Origin: Leptospira stimsonii
GTDB taxonomy: Bacteria; Spirochaetota; Leptospiria; Leptospirales; Leptospiraceae
Length of the DNA stretch: 64,000 nt
Direction of reading: 5' to 3'
NCBI RefSeq assembly: GCF_003545885.1
Contig: NZ_QHCT01000003.1
Span: forward strand, 500,001 to 564,000
Below are positions 13,741 to 22,761 of this stretch, piece after piece. Under the pieces are notes generated by a model. It did not search any database and had not been told where the DNA came from. It saw only the letters and a list, made by a program, of their open reading frames with translations. A program made the translations under genes and the position numbers. The number at the start of each line of letters is the position of its first letter. Position 1 is the first letter of the stretch.

Positions 13741-13821
13741 ATTTCGATTCCGCCTAGGAAAGAGAACCGAAGCTTTTTTAGGTTTATTCAATCGGTATTT
13801 ATATTTTTCAGGAGAATTCTC

Positions 13822-14769
13822 ATGACTAAAAAATTTTTAGTTTCATTTTCTATCGTATTTTTAGGACTTACGTTCCTTCACTGTCCCTGGGACAAAAAGA
13901 AGAACGACGACGATATGACGACTCTCGCGGCGATCGTCGCGTTAGGCGTCACACCGGGCATTCAATTTTCTGCATATGCGGGAACACAAAAGTTAGAATG
14001 CGGGCAGACTCTCAAAGGTCACGGACTTACGCTCGAATCCCTTCCCTTTATTCCGAATGCGCACATCGCGGAAAGTGTAACGTTTCAGTTGCATGACTTC
14101 CGGCTATTCGTTTATGGAGTGACTTTGATTGCCGCGGATGGAACCGAAATTCCTTTGAACCTGAACCAAGACGGTAAATTCCAATACGGAAACATCGCTC
14201 TTCTGGATTTCGAAAACAAAACCGGAAAATGTGATGGAACGACCGAAACAAACAATCTCGTCGCCGCCGGAGTGCCGATAGCGACTTACAAAGGTATTAA
14301 ATTTACGGTCGGGCTTCCTGAAGACAAAAACCACTTAAACGCGGACAGCCAACCGTCTCCTTTGAATACGACGGGAATGTTCTGGAGTTGGACTTCCGGT
14401 TACAAATTCTTAAAATTGGATTTTGAAACCGCCGAAACCGGTGCCGCCGGAACCTCCGTCCATATCGGATCCGGAGATTGTACAGGAACGGGAAGTGCAA
14501 GTACCTGCCTTCGCGCGAACCGAATCCCAGTGACTTTGACCCCGGACGGCGGTTTTAATCCTGCGACTCAAACCGTTAAGATCAATGTTCAAGCTCTCTT
14601 ACAAGGAATCGATCTTACCGCGGATGCAAACGGTGCGATGTGTATGTCGGGAACTGCAGGTATGATGGCTGTCGGTTGCCCTACTATCTTCCCGAATATC
14701 GGATTAAACCTAAATACCGGTTTGCCAATCACACCGGCCCAGACCGTTTTTTCGATCATCTCCAAATAG
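13822..14769 (+). CDS. mbnP: MbnP-family metallo-mystery-pair protein (four-Cys motif lipoprotein)
   Basis: The 315-residue product starts with a lipoprotein-like signal (LTFLHC, Cys21). Family features are visible: residues 47-60 [15 protein letters not shown], the [11 protein letters not shown] strand, H171 in KNHLNAD, and the signature [17 protein letters not shown] with W188 and W190. Cysteines C60, C137, C220 and C229 fit the four-Cys motif; C274 and C286 are additional. In the characterised MbnP a tryptophan is oxidised to kynurenine by MbnH and the protein binds copper. An AGGAGA ribosome site precedes the ATG. mbnH follows after 45 bases containing a strong hairpin. Confidence 0.86.
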   Translation: MTKKFLVSFSIVFLGLTFLHCPWDKKKNDDDMTTLAAIVALGVTPGIQFSAYAGTQKLECGQTLKGHGLTLESLPFIPNAHIAESVTFQLHDFRLFVYGVTLIAADGTEIPLNLNQDGKFQYGNIALLDFENKTGKCDGTTETNNLVAAGVPIATYKGIKFTVGLPEDKNHLNADSQPSPLNTTGMFWSWTSGYKFLKLDFETAETGAAGTSVHIGSGDCTGTGSASTCLRANRIPVTLTPDGGFNPATQTVKINVQALLQGIDLTADANGAMCMSGTAGMMAVGCPTIFPNIGLNLNTGLPITPAQTVFSIISK

Positions 14770-14775
14770 CCGAAC

Positions 14776-14802
14776 ACAACGCCCGGACTTTCCGGGCGTT
14801 GT
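14776..14802 (+). other. Perfect hairpin between mbnP and mbnH
   Basis: A 12-bp perfect inverted repeat (ACAACGCCCGGA and its complement) with a CTT loop starts six bases after the mbnP stop and ends 12 bases before the mbnH ATG. No T-run follows on the plus strand, so it is not a classical terminator. It may stabilise the upstream message, attenuate mbnH expression or mask its ribosome site. Confidence 0.8.
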
Positions 14803-14814
14803 TAGGAAAAGTAT

Positions 14815-16014
14815 ATGAAATTTTTAGTATATTCTATTTCTTTGATATTTTTGATTCAATGTGGATCCGGAATCCTTCCGATCGACCCTTTCAAAAAGAA
14901 AGAATCCAAAAATGACGAGGCCTTACTTTTACTGCTCTTGCCTCAGAATTCTTACGTTTGGAATCTGCCGAACGGTTTTCCTGTACCCTTAGTTCCGGCT
15001 TCCAATCCGATGACGCAGGAAAAGGTCGACTTGGGGAGATTCTTATTTTTTGATAAGCGACTTTCCGGAAATCAGACTCAATCCTGCGGTTCCTGCCACA
15101 AACAAGCGAAGGCTTACACGGACGGGCTCGTCACCGCGGTCGGTTCCACCGGAGACGTTCATCCTAGAAATTCGCAAGGAATCATCAACGTCGCCTACAA
15201 CCTCCGCCAAACTTGGGTGAATCCAAACCTTCGAAATTTGGAGGATCAAATGTTGGTCCCGATCTTCGGGGAACATCCTGTAGAACTTGGACTCGCGAAT
15301 AAGGAAAACGAAATGCTGGATCGACTTCGATCGGATAACAGATATCAGGCGATGTTCGCAAGCGCCTTTCCGGGAGGAGATCCTTTTTCCACTTCCAACG
15401 TGGTAAAGGCGATCGCCAGTTTTGAAAGGACTTTGATCTCGGGCCGTTCTCCCTATGACAAGTATCTTTACGACGGGGATATTTCGGCGCTCGGAAATTC
15501 TACGCAAAGGGCGTCGATCTTGCGCGGTGCGCAGATATTCTCCTCCGAAAAAGGGGAATGTTTTCACTGTCACGGAGGTTTTAATTTCTCCACCACAAGT
15601 GTTCACGTCGGAACGGTAACGGAAGAAGTTTCCTTTCACAACAACGGACTCTACAACATCGGAGGCAACGGAAGTTATCCAACGGGAAATCAAGGTCTTT
15701 TCGAGTTCTCGGGGCTCGCATCCGATAAGGGAAAATTCAGAGCACCATCGATTCGTAATGTGGAACTGACTGCTCCTTACATGCACGACGGTTCCATCGA
15801 TACTCTGGAGAATGTAGTGGAGCACTATAACAACGGAGGAAGAAATATCGGGGCCGGCCCGAACGCAGGAGATGGAAGAATCAATCCAAATAAGAATAAC
15901 TTCGTATTTGCAATCGGACTGACCGCCGGTGAGAAAACGGACCTTGTCAATTTTCTCAAAAGTTTAACCGATACGGAATTCGTGACCAATGCGAAAAACA
16001 GCGATCCGTTTTAG
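14815..16014 (+). CDS. mbnH: MbnH-family di-haem cytochrome c peroxidase homologue (MauG-like)
   Basis: The 399-residue product has a lipoprotein-like signal (IFLIQC, Cys16) and two haem c motifs, C91-GS-C94-H95 and C249-FH-C252-H253. The conserved [14 protein letters not shown] start and the C-terminal [20 protein letters not shown], with a Met that could be an axial ligand, match the CcpA/MauG family. Adjacency to mbnP identifies it as the MbnH branch (metallo-mystery pair), whose characterised member makes a bis-Fe(IV) state and converts a Trp in MbnP to kynurenine. It is expected in the periplasm. Its stop overlaps the next gene by 26 bases. Confidence 0.9.
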   Translation: MKFLVYSISLIFLIQCGSGILPIDPFKKKESKNDEALLLLLLPQNSYVWNLPNGFPVPLVPASNPMTQEKVDLGRFLFFDKRLSGNQTQSCGSCHKQAKAYTDGLVTAVGSTGDVHPRNSQGIINVAYNLRQTWVNPNLRNLEDQMLVPIFGEHPVELGLANKENEMLDRLRSDNRYQAMFASAFPGGDPFSTSNVVKAIASFERTLISGRSPYDKYLYDGDISALGNSTQRASILRGAQIFSSEKGECFHCHGGFNFSTTSVHVGTVTEEVSFHNNGLYNIGGNGSYPTGNQGLFEFSGLASDKGKFRAPSIRNVELTAPYMHDGSIDTLENVVEHYNNGGRNIGAGPNAGDGRINPNKNNFVFAIGLTAGEKTDLVNFLKSLTDTEFVTNAKNSDPF

Positions 16015-16870
16015 TCTCCTCTCGCTTTCGTTTCTTTTTTTCTCGTGCACGTTCGGCTCGGTCGGAGATTCGAGAAAAGAAGAAGCTCAGATGTTACAGA
16101 GGCTTTTGACCTTAATTGGACAAAGGCCGTCTACGTTTCAAACGAGCATTTATTTTACGGACGATCAACAGGACGTAAACATAGGCGCTTTCAGTCTGAT
16201 TTCCGGAGCAACGACTTACAACTTACAGCTGTTAGCCGGATCAAAGATCGTTTGGGACGGGGTTGCGTTACGGGTCAATCCCAATCCGGTACCGACCGTT
16301 CCGGATCAAACTCGATCCATAGATCGAGACGAACATTCAGCGGCCTCTCATACTCCTTATACGGTTCCGTTGGATTTGCCGTTGACTTCTCCTTACGGAG
16401 CGGACTACGGAACCGGTTCTTTTACGGATACGAATCTGGAAGTAGTCAACGGATCGATTCTCACAGGCGACGTTCACTCTTCGGTAGTTCCCCCTATTCC
16501 AGGAATTCCTTCCGGTTATCTCGCTTCGGTAAAGTATAAGGTGCAATCCTTGGATCTTACGTTCCAGATCACGGCTCCGGGACCGATCAACACTTCGGTA
16601 AGAATTCAACTGGCACCCTTCGTAGTGGAGTTGTTTCCAAGATGCAGATTCGATATCGTACCGGAAAAACTCGGGAATTTTCCGGTGACTTGGAACCTGA
16701 CCGGAATTCTTCAAGACCAAGGCGGGACGTCCCTCTTGAATTCTATTTCCGCCTTACCGAATCCGGTCAATATCAATCCGTATCAAAACGGGAATCTCTA
16801 CAATCTCATTTTGGCCAACTTTCGACAGCAAGACCGAGTCTTGTATCAAACTGGATGCACCCTATTTTAA
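15989..16870 (+). CDS. Lipoprotein of the MbnP/MbnH operon, function unknown
   Basis: The 293-residue product has a clear lipoprotein signal ([12 protein letters not shown], Cys20). I do not recognise the mature domain. It is rich in beta-type sequence with a His-containing stretch ([18 protein letters not shown]) and two late cysteines (FPRCRFD and the final QTGCTLF) that could pair. The ATG lies 26 bases inside the end of mbnH, and its own stop overlaps the ATG of the barrel protein gene, so it is embedded in the operon. A role as a third, membrane-anchored component of the MbnP/MbnH system is inferred from position only. Confidence 0.7.
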   Translation: MRKTAIRFSLLSLSFLFFSCTFGSVGDSRKEEAQMLQRLLTLIGQRPSTFQTSIYFTDDQQDVNIGAFSLISGATTYNLQLLAGSKIVWDGVALRVNPNPVPTVPDQTRSIDRDEHSAASHTPYTVPLDLPLTSPYGADYGTGSFTDTNLEVVNGSILTGDVHSSVVPPIPGIPSGYLASVKYKVQSLDLTFQITAPGPINTSVRIQLAPFVVELFPRCRFDIVPEKLGNFPVTWNLTGILQDQGGTSLLNSISALPNPVNINPYQNGNLYNLILANFRQQDRVLYQTGCTLF

Positions 16871-17868
16871 TGAAACAGAATATTCTAATTTTACCGATTC
16901 TTTGTTCTTTTTTATTTCCTCTTTCCATTTCGGCTCATCACACGGGAATGGGAGGAAGCGACCAAGCCTCCACTCGTTTTGTCGATCCGTTCACTGGGAA
17001 AAGGGAAAAGCCCGCGAACTACTTCGTATTAACCCAGGATTTTTACAAACAAACAAACGAAAACAGCAATATTCACACGACGACCTTCTACGGAGAGATG
17101 AATCTTAAGAACGGGATGTTTGCGATCAACCTAAGCACCCCGTATACCTATTACGAACAAAAGGATCGATCCGACGCGGCTCGTATCGGCAAAACATATA
17201 TCGGAATGAAATATCTTCCTTTGATCGACTTCCAAAAAAACTACTTTATAGTCTTCAGCGCGAACGTGGGATTCCCTTCCGGTCAGGATACGGATAAGTT
17301 CACGGGAGGGAATTATTACTCCGGAATTCCGGGCGTGACTCTCGGCTATCTTCTGGGAAAGTTCAGCTTTGTGACAAGAGTTAGCGGAATCTTTCCTCTT
17401 TCAAAATCACAACCGAACAACTTACAAGACAATGACGGAATCGCTTACTGGCTCCGAAATCCGTCGTCTTCCGCTCCGGAAGAAACATACCTACTCAAAA
17501 AAACGACTTTGATTTCGGGTTACATCACTTGGCTCTGGAGACCGGGACTTTCCTTTTTTGCGGGCTATCTCTATAGAACTCCTTACGAAGGAGTCGATCT
17601 CAAAAGAACGGATCAAGGAAAAGTACCGTCGATCTTTCGAGAAGTGAGTTTCGGATTTTCCGCGAATGTTTCCGAAAAACTCAACTTCAACTTGGCCTAT
17701 CGATATCCTCTCCTTCGAGGCGAAGAACAACGATTATACGATTATGCGATTACAGCCGCGGTCTCGATAGAAATCTCGGGACTGGAGAATGAGGAGACGG
17801 GAGAAAAAAAAGAATCCGAAGCGAAAGTGGAAAGAAGGCCGGAAGACGAAAAAAAAGAGGAGAATTAA
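16870..17868 (+). CDS. Predicted outer-membrane beta-barrel protein of the MbnP/MbnH operon
   Basis: I choose ATG 16870, which shares its A with the TAA of the preceding lipoprotein gene; an in-frame ATG at 16855 is also possible. The 332-residue product has a signal peptide ([18 protein letters not shown]) and a mature N-terminus that starts HHTGMGGSD, a His/Met motif that might bind copper. The body shows amphipathic aromatic-rich strands typical of an outer-membrane barrel ([20 protein letters not shown] and later repeats). A charged tail of Glu and Lys follows. A transport or export role is inferred from fold and position. Confidence 0.72.
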   Translation: MKQNILILPILCSFLFPLSISAHHTGMGGSDQASTRFVDPFTGKREKPANYFVLTQDFYKQTNENSNIHTTTFYGEMNLKNGMFAINLSTPYTYYEQKDRSDAARIGKTYIGMKYLPLIDFQKNYFIVFSANVGFPSGQDTDKFTGGNYYSGIPGVTLGYLLGKFSFVTRVSGIFPLSKSQPNNLQDNDGIAYWLRNPSSSAPEETYLLKKTTLISGYITWLWRPGLSFFAGYLYRTPYEGVDLKRTDQGKVPSIFREVSFGFSANVSEKLNFNLAYRYPLLRGEEQRLYDYAITAAVSIEISGLENEETGEKKESEAKVERRPEDEKKEEN

Positions 17869-18365
17869 GAATCAAAGGCCAATCCGAATCCAGTGGACTT
17901 AGTTCCTACGAGACGTCGGCCGACCTCGTTCCCCTTCCAAATCGGATTTTAGACTCCAAAGAAAGGCGGCCTTTTTAGGCTACAATGACTCAGAAACTCA
18001 ACCGATTCTTTTTCATCCGAACATACGAAAGAGAACAACGGTCTCGTGAAAACGAGATCGAAAGAAATGTTGTTTCTATCCCTTGATGAAGATCTGTCTT
18101 TCATTCCATCGACTCCGTTTGGCTTCGACCTAACGATCTTCCTCAAAGGAAATCCACGATCCTTCCCGAAGACGAGTTGTTCTGCAGAACCCAACGAACG
18201 TCTTAAATCGTCTCCGGTTGTGATCGTTTCCAACGTTCGATCGGAAGGAAGTTCAATCTTATGTTCTAGGACCATGCAATCAAAGCGTCTACAAGAACGT
18301 TGAACTTTCCACGTTGTAAAATTCGGATCACAAACACGAATTAAGCGATCTCGAAAAGAGGCGTT
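17869..18365. other. Gene-poor stretch after the MbnP/MbnH operon
   Basis: About 500 bases separate the barrel gene from the convergent exported hypothetical. Open frames of 85-108 codons occur on both strands but show no family resemblance, signal peptide or ribosome site. I see no clear terminator. It may hold a decayed gene. Confidence 0.45.
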
Positions 18366-18971
18366 TTACGATTTGATTTTCTTTTTTAGAATTCCTTCAT
18401 ACCCTTTCGGAGGATCAAGATCCAAAGAATCCAAAGCTTTCAAAGAATATTGAATCGATCTTCCGTACAGAACAAGCGCATAGAAATCATTACGATCTCG
18501 ATCGAACTTTTCTGCCTGGTTGAATTCTTCTTTTGCCATTCGAAAATAGTTGGAAGACTTCTCTTCGTCTTTTGCCGAAATCGGAGTTTCATCGGAATGA
18601 TTTTTCTTTTGAAGATAGGCTTCGGAATAACGTACGATTAGATTTTTCGCGGAAAGCTTTCCTTCCGCCGCAAATTCGGAAGTGATCTGAGGAACCGCTC
18701 GTTCTAAAAGTAATAAAGATTCTTCTCTTTCTTGAGAACTACCGGAGCGTGCAAAGTTCTGAAAACGTTCTTTTAGATTTTGAAGTTTTGACCAGTTCTC
18801 GTCTTGTTTTCGAAACGGAATCGCCTTCTTGGATTCTTCCAATATTTTAATCTTCCGTTCGATCGATTTTTTCTTTTCCCGAAAAGAAACCGATCCAGCA
18901 TCTAAGAGTCCTTGGAAAACGAAAATGCAGACCAAATAAAAAAAGAAAATTTTCGCGGACCGATTCATCAA
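18366..18971 (-). CDS. Exported hypothetical protein, helical
   Basis: The 201-residue product has an N-terminal hydrophobic signal segment (IFFFYLVCIFVFQGLLDAGS) and then a largely helical, charged body that could form coiled coil (EKKKSIERKIKILEESKKA). No family is recognised. It lies 23 bases after the stop of the larger exported hypothetical, so the two probably form an operon. The C-terminal region (YALVLYGRSIQYSLKALDSL) resembles a single tetratricopeptide-like helix pair, a weak hint only. Confidence 0.6.
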   Translation of the reverse strand: MMNRSAKIFFFYLVCIFVFQGLLDAGSVSFREKKKSIERKIKILEESKKAIPFRKQDENWSKLQNLKERFQNFARSGSSQEREESLLLLERAVPQITSEFAAEGKLSAKNLIVRYSEAYLQKKNHSDETPISAKDEEKSSNYFRMAKEEFNQAEKFDRDRNDFYALVLYGRSIQYSLKALDSLDLDPPKGYEGILKKKIKS

Positions 18972-18994
18972 TTTTTTCCTTTCGAGATCGATTC

Positions 18995-19999
18995 TTAGTT
19001 TCCGGTTTTTGCCGGGATCGGTGGAAGCGTTTCTTTTTGAATCATGTCGTCGGTTTTGATTTCATCATTGCTCATATCCATAAAAGAAACTCTCCCCGAT
19101 GTGATGAAGGAATAGTTATCATCATGAATTTCTAAAATATCGATCGGCTTATCCTTGGATTCTCCCGGAGGAACGATTTTTCTTTGGATCAGATCGTTGT
19201 CGATAAAATTGATCAATGTATTTCGGATTCTTTCATAATCGGAAATGTTTTCCTTTTCTGCCGCCGCTCTGATATCGTCGAGGTTGACGAATTGATATTC
19301 CGGTTTGTCTTCGGCAGGAGTTTTTGATGCGATCATCGCAAGGAGCGCAAATCTTCTCGCTCTTCTTGCGATCTTAATTCCTTCGCTATGAAGCAAGAGT
19401 TTGTAACGGAATTGATACGGAGCGGAATTGTATGCGGTCGTAAAATGATCTTCGGAACTTTTGAGATCGCGAAAACCCAATCGGAGGAGATGTTGTGCGA
19501 TCTTATCGTTACTTCTTACGATCAAAGGTGAAGCGTATTCCAGGATGACTCTCGAATTTTGAAGATATTGTTCGTGCGTCGCCTGATACAGATCCTTCAT
19601 TTCTCCTTGAGCTCCGCGGAGATTCTTAAAAGAAAGACTGTAATTGCTCTGATAATACCACATGTTTCCGTTGAAGTCGAATTGATTCGCTTTTTTCAAA
19701 CTCGTATAGGATGGAAGCGCATTCAACTTTTTATAAACTTCTTCCTTTCCCGAACTCGTTTGTGTGGAAGTGGTCGCACCCGCTTCCGCCTTCGTGTTGT
19801 TTGGCGGCGTTTTATCAACCGTTGCGCCCTCTTCGAAGGCCGGGGCAAGATTGCTCACGCAGATATTGATGAACTTCAGGTTGATCTTATTTTCACCAAT
19901 CAATATTCCAAGATTAGTTTGGTCCGGGGAAACGGCCCACAAAAGACCGCCGGAAACGGAGATGATTAGGATCAGTGCTTTTTGAATTCTGGAAACCAT
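18995..19999 (-). CDS. Exported hypothetical protein
   Basis: The best start is ATG 19999 (MVSRIQKALILIISVSGGLL), which gives a 334-residue product with a signal peptide ending near LLWAVS; the frame extends further upstream but that part is not protein-like. A low-complexity Thr/Ala/Ser segment at about residues 50-70 is followed by a helical domain of unknown type (YQATHEQYLQNSRVILEYAS; GIKIARRARRFALLAMIASK). I do not recognise the family. It is followed by the smaller exported protein on the same strand. The IS481-like element sits about 200 bases upstream and could have displaced its promoter. Confidence 0.62.
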   Translation of the reverse strand: MVSRIQKALILIISVSGGLLWAVSPDQTNLGILIGENKINLKFINICVSNLAPAFEEGATVDKTPPNNTKAEAGATTSTQTSSGKEEVYKKLNALPSYTSLKKANQFDFNGNMWYYQSNYSLSFKNLRGAQGEMKDLYQATHEQYLQNSRVILEYASPLIVRSNDKIAQHLLRLGFRDLKSSEDHFTTAYNSAPYQFRYKLLLHSEGIKIARRARRFALLAMIASKTPAEDKPEYQFVNLDDIRAAAEKENISDYERIRNTLINFIDNDLIQRKIVPPGESKDKPIDILEIHDDNYSFITSGRVSFMDMSNDEIKTDDMIQKETLPPIPAKTGN

Positions 20000-20203
20000 G
20001 GCTTTCTCTACTCTTTTATATCGGCCTTCCCCCCTTTTTCCCAGGAAAAAAAGCTTAGAATTCTGTGATTTGGTGTGTGGAAATACTGTAGTAAAAAGGA
20101 TCCCATTTCCAAAACCAGAATCCTTACCTTCAAACATTTTGCTTCTCAAGAAGAATCCGTCGTAACTCCGACGCCTCTCTGTAAAAGATCGCCCCGCCCA
20201 AAG

Positions 20204-21480
20204 GTACAAACCGGAGACATGGGTAACAAAATAGACCGGGAACATAGGTAACACTCAAAATGCTGGCAAAGGAGGAAAAAACCTTTGCCCTGGAAAGAGG
20301 TGTCACCCATGGACGAGAGAGTAAAATTCATAGCGGCGGTCTGCGATGGAAATATATCGATGACTTCGCTCTGCGAGACTTTTGGAATCAGCCGAAAGAC
20401 AGATTACAAATGGTTGGAACGATATCGGAAGGAAGGCCCGAACGGACTCTTGGAAAAGAGTAGAACTCCGCATTCGAATCCGAATCGAGTAGGATTTGCG
20501 GAGGAAAGAATGATCCTCGCTCTTCGAAAGAGACATCCGACTTGGGGTCCAAAGAAGTTACTGGTGATCTTAGAAGGAAGTAATCCCGAGATCATCTGGC
20601 CTTCTGCGAGCACGATCGGAAACATTCTCCAAAAAAGAGGCTTTGTAAAACCCAGAAAGAGAAAACGAGGAGTGATTCCTCCTTCGGAACCGTTTCGAGG
20701 ATATGATCATCCGAATGCGGTCTGGTGTGCGGACTTCAAAGGAGATTTTAAATTAAGGGATGGAATCCGTTGTTATCCTCTTACGATCTCCGATGGATTC
20801 AGTAGATTCTTACTTTGTTGTAAAGGGCTCTCAGGAACAAGAACTTACGAGACGAAGAGAGAATTCGAAAGATGCTTTCGAGAATACGGACTCCCGAATG
20901 CGATCAGAACGGACAATGGAATTCCTTTTGCGGCCGGTTCAGGACTTTCCTTACTCTCCACTTGGTGGATCAAGTTAGGAATCTTTCCGGAGAGGATTCG
21001 TCCGGGAAAACCTCAAGAGAACGGAAGACACGAGAGAATGCATAGAACTCTCAAAGCGGAAGCCGTTTACCCGATTCGTTCTTCTATGAGACAACAACAG
21101 AAGTCTTTCGATCGTTTTCGAGTTGAATACAACAGAGAACGACCTCACGAAGCTTTAGGTCAAAAGCCCCCTTCTCAAGTTTATACTTATTCTCAGAGAG
21201 AATTCCCGAATCGTCTTCCGGAGATTTCTTATCCGGATCATTTTGAGATTCGAAAGGTGGACGAAGGTTGTTTTTACTGGAAAAATCAGAGATACTTTAT
21301 TACTAAGAGTTTGGCTGGGGAAAAAATTGGGTTCGAGCCCATCGAGGATGGTCTCTGGAAGATCTTCTTCAGCTTTGTAACAATCGGTTACTTCAACGAA
21401 CACACGAAGAAAGTAACAAAGACTTTAAAAGTGTAACCCATGTCTCTGGTCTAAAGTGTTACCTATGTTCCAGGATGTAC
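20204..21480 (+). mobile_element. IS481-like insertion sequence, intact
   Basis: The element spans about 1277 bases. Its imperfect terminal inverted repeats are about 50 bases long and each contains two related blocks. On the left the blocks are GAGACATGGGTAAC (20214) and GAACATAGGTAACACT (20240). On the right, in complement, the same two blocks occur at 21446 and 21470 but in swapped order. The boundaries are taken from the shared GTACA. No clear target-site duplication is visible. One full-length transposase frame is inside. Confidence 0.8.
20309..21436 (+). CDS. IS481-family DDE transposase
   Basis: The start is ATG 20309 (MDERVKFIAAVCDGN), giving 375 residues. An N-terminal helix-turn-helix (MTSLCETFGISRKTDYKWLE) and a second HTH_29/32-like region precede an rve integrase core. 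The catalytic triad is visible as D in VWCADFKGD, D in IRTDNGIPF and E in ENGRHERMHRTLK, with the IS481-type NRERPHEALGQKPPSQVY after it. The frame is uninterrupted, so the element may be active. Confidence 0.9.
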   Translation: MDERVKFIAAVCDGNISMTSLCETFGISRKTDYKWLERYRKEGPNGLLEKSRTPHSNPNRVGFAEERMILALRKRHPTWGPKKLLVILEGSNPEIIWPSASTIGNILQKRGFVKPRKRKRGVIPPSEPFRGYDHPNAVWCADFKGDFKLRDGIRCYPLTISDGFSRFLLCCKGLSGTRTYETKREFERCFREYGLPNAIRTDNGIPFAAGSGLSLLSTWWIKLGIFPERIRPGKPQENGRHERMHRTLKAEAVYPIRSSMRQQQKSFDRFRVEYNRERPHEALGQKPPSQVYTYSQREFPNRLPEISYPDHFEIRKVDEGCFYWKNQRYFITKSLAGEKIGFEPIEDGLWKIFFSFVTIGYFNEHTKKVTKTLKV

Positions 21481-22074
21481 AAAATCTTGGGTGGAGGGGA
21501 GCGGCGGCGGGAAAACTCCGGAGATTTTTCCTTTACCACAGTTTTCTTATTTTGCAAGCAGAAACCTCGTTGTAGGAACTCCTAAAGACGATCCTTCTCA
21601 AGACGTTTTTCGATTTCACCGGTCTCTCAATTTTTGGGTAGGCCTACCCAAAATCCGGTCGAACAGAGTTCAATTCGAACGGATTTCGTCCCATTCGTTC
21701 GATCTTACTCTAAAAAAATCCCATGCGAGATTGCATGAAAAAGACTGCTCGGGAAACATTTAAGAAAAGAAAGTTCCCATCACATAAACGTAAACACACA
21801 AGAAAAGCTCTGCCCAAGCTTACCTTCCCAAGATCCGCTTTTCAATGATCGATCCTTTCAATAACACGAATAGGAAAAATCAAATTACGAATCTGCTTTT
21901 CTGGTAAGATCTGCTTTTTATCAGAGGAGTCGAAAATTCAACAGGTACGAAGAAATTCGTGCACACAAAATTTTTTGCACTCCTATTCTTCAAAAGAAAA
22001 TAATCTTTATTAGATGATAAATTCTCCGTTTACAATACTCTTGATTGCCAGAAAATACTTGTTAAATCCGAGGA
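21481..22074. other. Gene-poor stretch downstream of the insertion sequence
   Basis: About 590 bases hold no gene that I can support. A 90-codon open frame near 21491 lacks any family resemblance. The notable contents are a 22-bp perfect palindrome at 21632-21653 and a TAGGAACTCCTA imperfect palindrome near 21573, a motif type that recurs in Leptospira intergenic DNA. Confidence 0.5.
21632..21653. repeat. 22-bp perfect palindrome
   Basis: The sequence reads TTTTGGGTAGG and then its exact complement CCTACCCAAAA, with no loop. A palindrome without spacing is more like an operator or recombination site than a terminator. It lies in gene-free DNA 150 bases after the insertion sequence and 420 bases before a lipoprotein gene. 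Confidence 0.85.
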
Positions 22075-22683
22075 ATGAAAAATACAAAGTATATTATATT
22101 ATTTGCAACTGTTTGTTGCATTCTCCTTTTTTCCGCCTGCAACACGCAGAATCCGGTCGATTACAACAATAAGATCATCGATACGGTCAACAAAGCAGGC
22201 GAAGACCTAGATGCTATGAACGAGGCGATGTCAAAGGAAGATTTCACATCGGCAGAATCGATTCGCAAACAATGGGAAGCAAAACTGGTAAAGGCCCTCG
22301 AAGAGCTTAAGACAACAAAAGATTTCAAAGGGAAGAGTGATTTAAAAAATGCAGGAATCGCTTCCATTGAATTGTATCAGAAAATCGTAGGATCCGACTA
22401 CAAAAGCCTGATCGAGCTCAGACTCAGTCTTAAAAGCGGAGCCAAAGTCAACGAGACACAAATCGACGCACTTCTTGAGAATATCGTTCGTAATCTTGAA
22501 AAAGCCACGAACGATTTGAAGGCGGCTTCAGACAGATTCGAACAGGAATTTACGAAACCAAAACAGAACCATTCTCTAAAATATAAAAACACTTTCTTGT
22601 TACAAGACCGGATAACGTCAACAAGGAGTAAGGAAACAACTCTCTTTATTCCAATTTCCGTTTTTCGGTCTCTTTTTTTATAA
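22075..22683 (+). CDS. Lipoprotein, possibly of the LIC11966 surface-protein family
   Basis: The 202-residue product has a typical lipobox (CCILLFSAC, Cys22), then an acidic helical domain from NPVDYNNKIIDTVNKAGEDL to LKAASDRFEQEF. The arrangement recalls a family of Leptospira surface lipoproteins (LIC11966 type), but I hold this only weakly. The last 45 residues (from TKPKQNHSLKYKN) change character to basic and hydrophobic, which could mean that a frameshift near 22555 has replaced the native C-terminus. Confidence 0.65.
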   Translation: MKNTKYIILFATVCCILLFSACNTQNPVDYNNKIIDTVNKAGEDLDAMNEAMSKEDFTSAESIRKQWEAKLVKALEELKTTKDFKGKSDLKNAGIASIELYQKIVGSDYKSLIELRLSLKSGAKVNETQIDALLENIVRNLEKATNDLKAASDRFEQEFTKPKQNHSLKYKNTFLLQDRITSTRSKETTLFIPISVFRSLFL

Positions 22684-22761
22684 TAATTTATAGACTTATA
22701 AATCCGAAGATGTTTCATTGAGATTCAATTCCTATTCGACTTCGAGGAGAATCAGAACTCT

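Noticed and set aside
14776..14802. Rho-independent terminator after mbnP
   Set aside because: The stem is strong, but no T-run follows and mbnH starts 12 bases later, so complete termination is unlikely.
17949..18303. Overlapping open frames on both strands after the MbnP/MbnH operon
   Set aside because: They oppose each other, have no signal, motif or ribosome site, and look like chance frames in GC-moderate DNA.
20204..21480. Target-site duplication of the insertion sequence
   Set aside because: The flanks share only a few A residues, so no duplication can be claimed.
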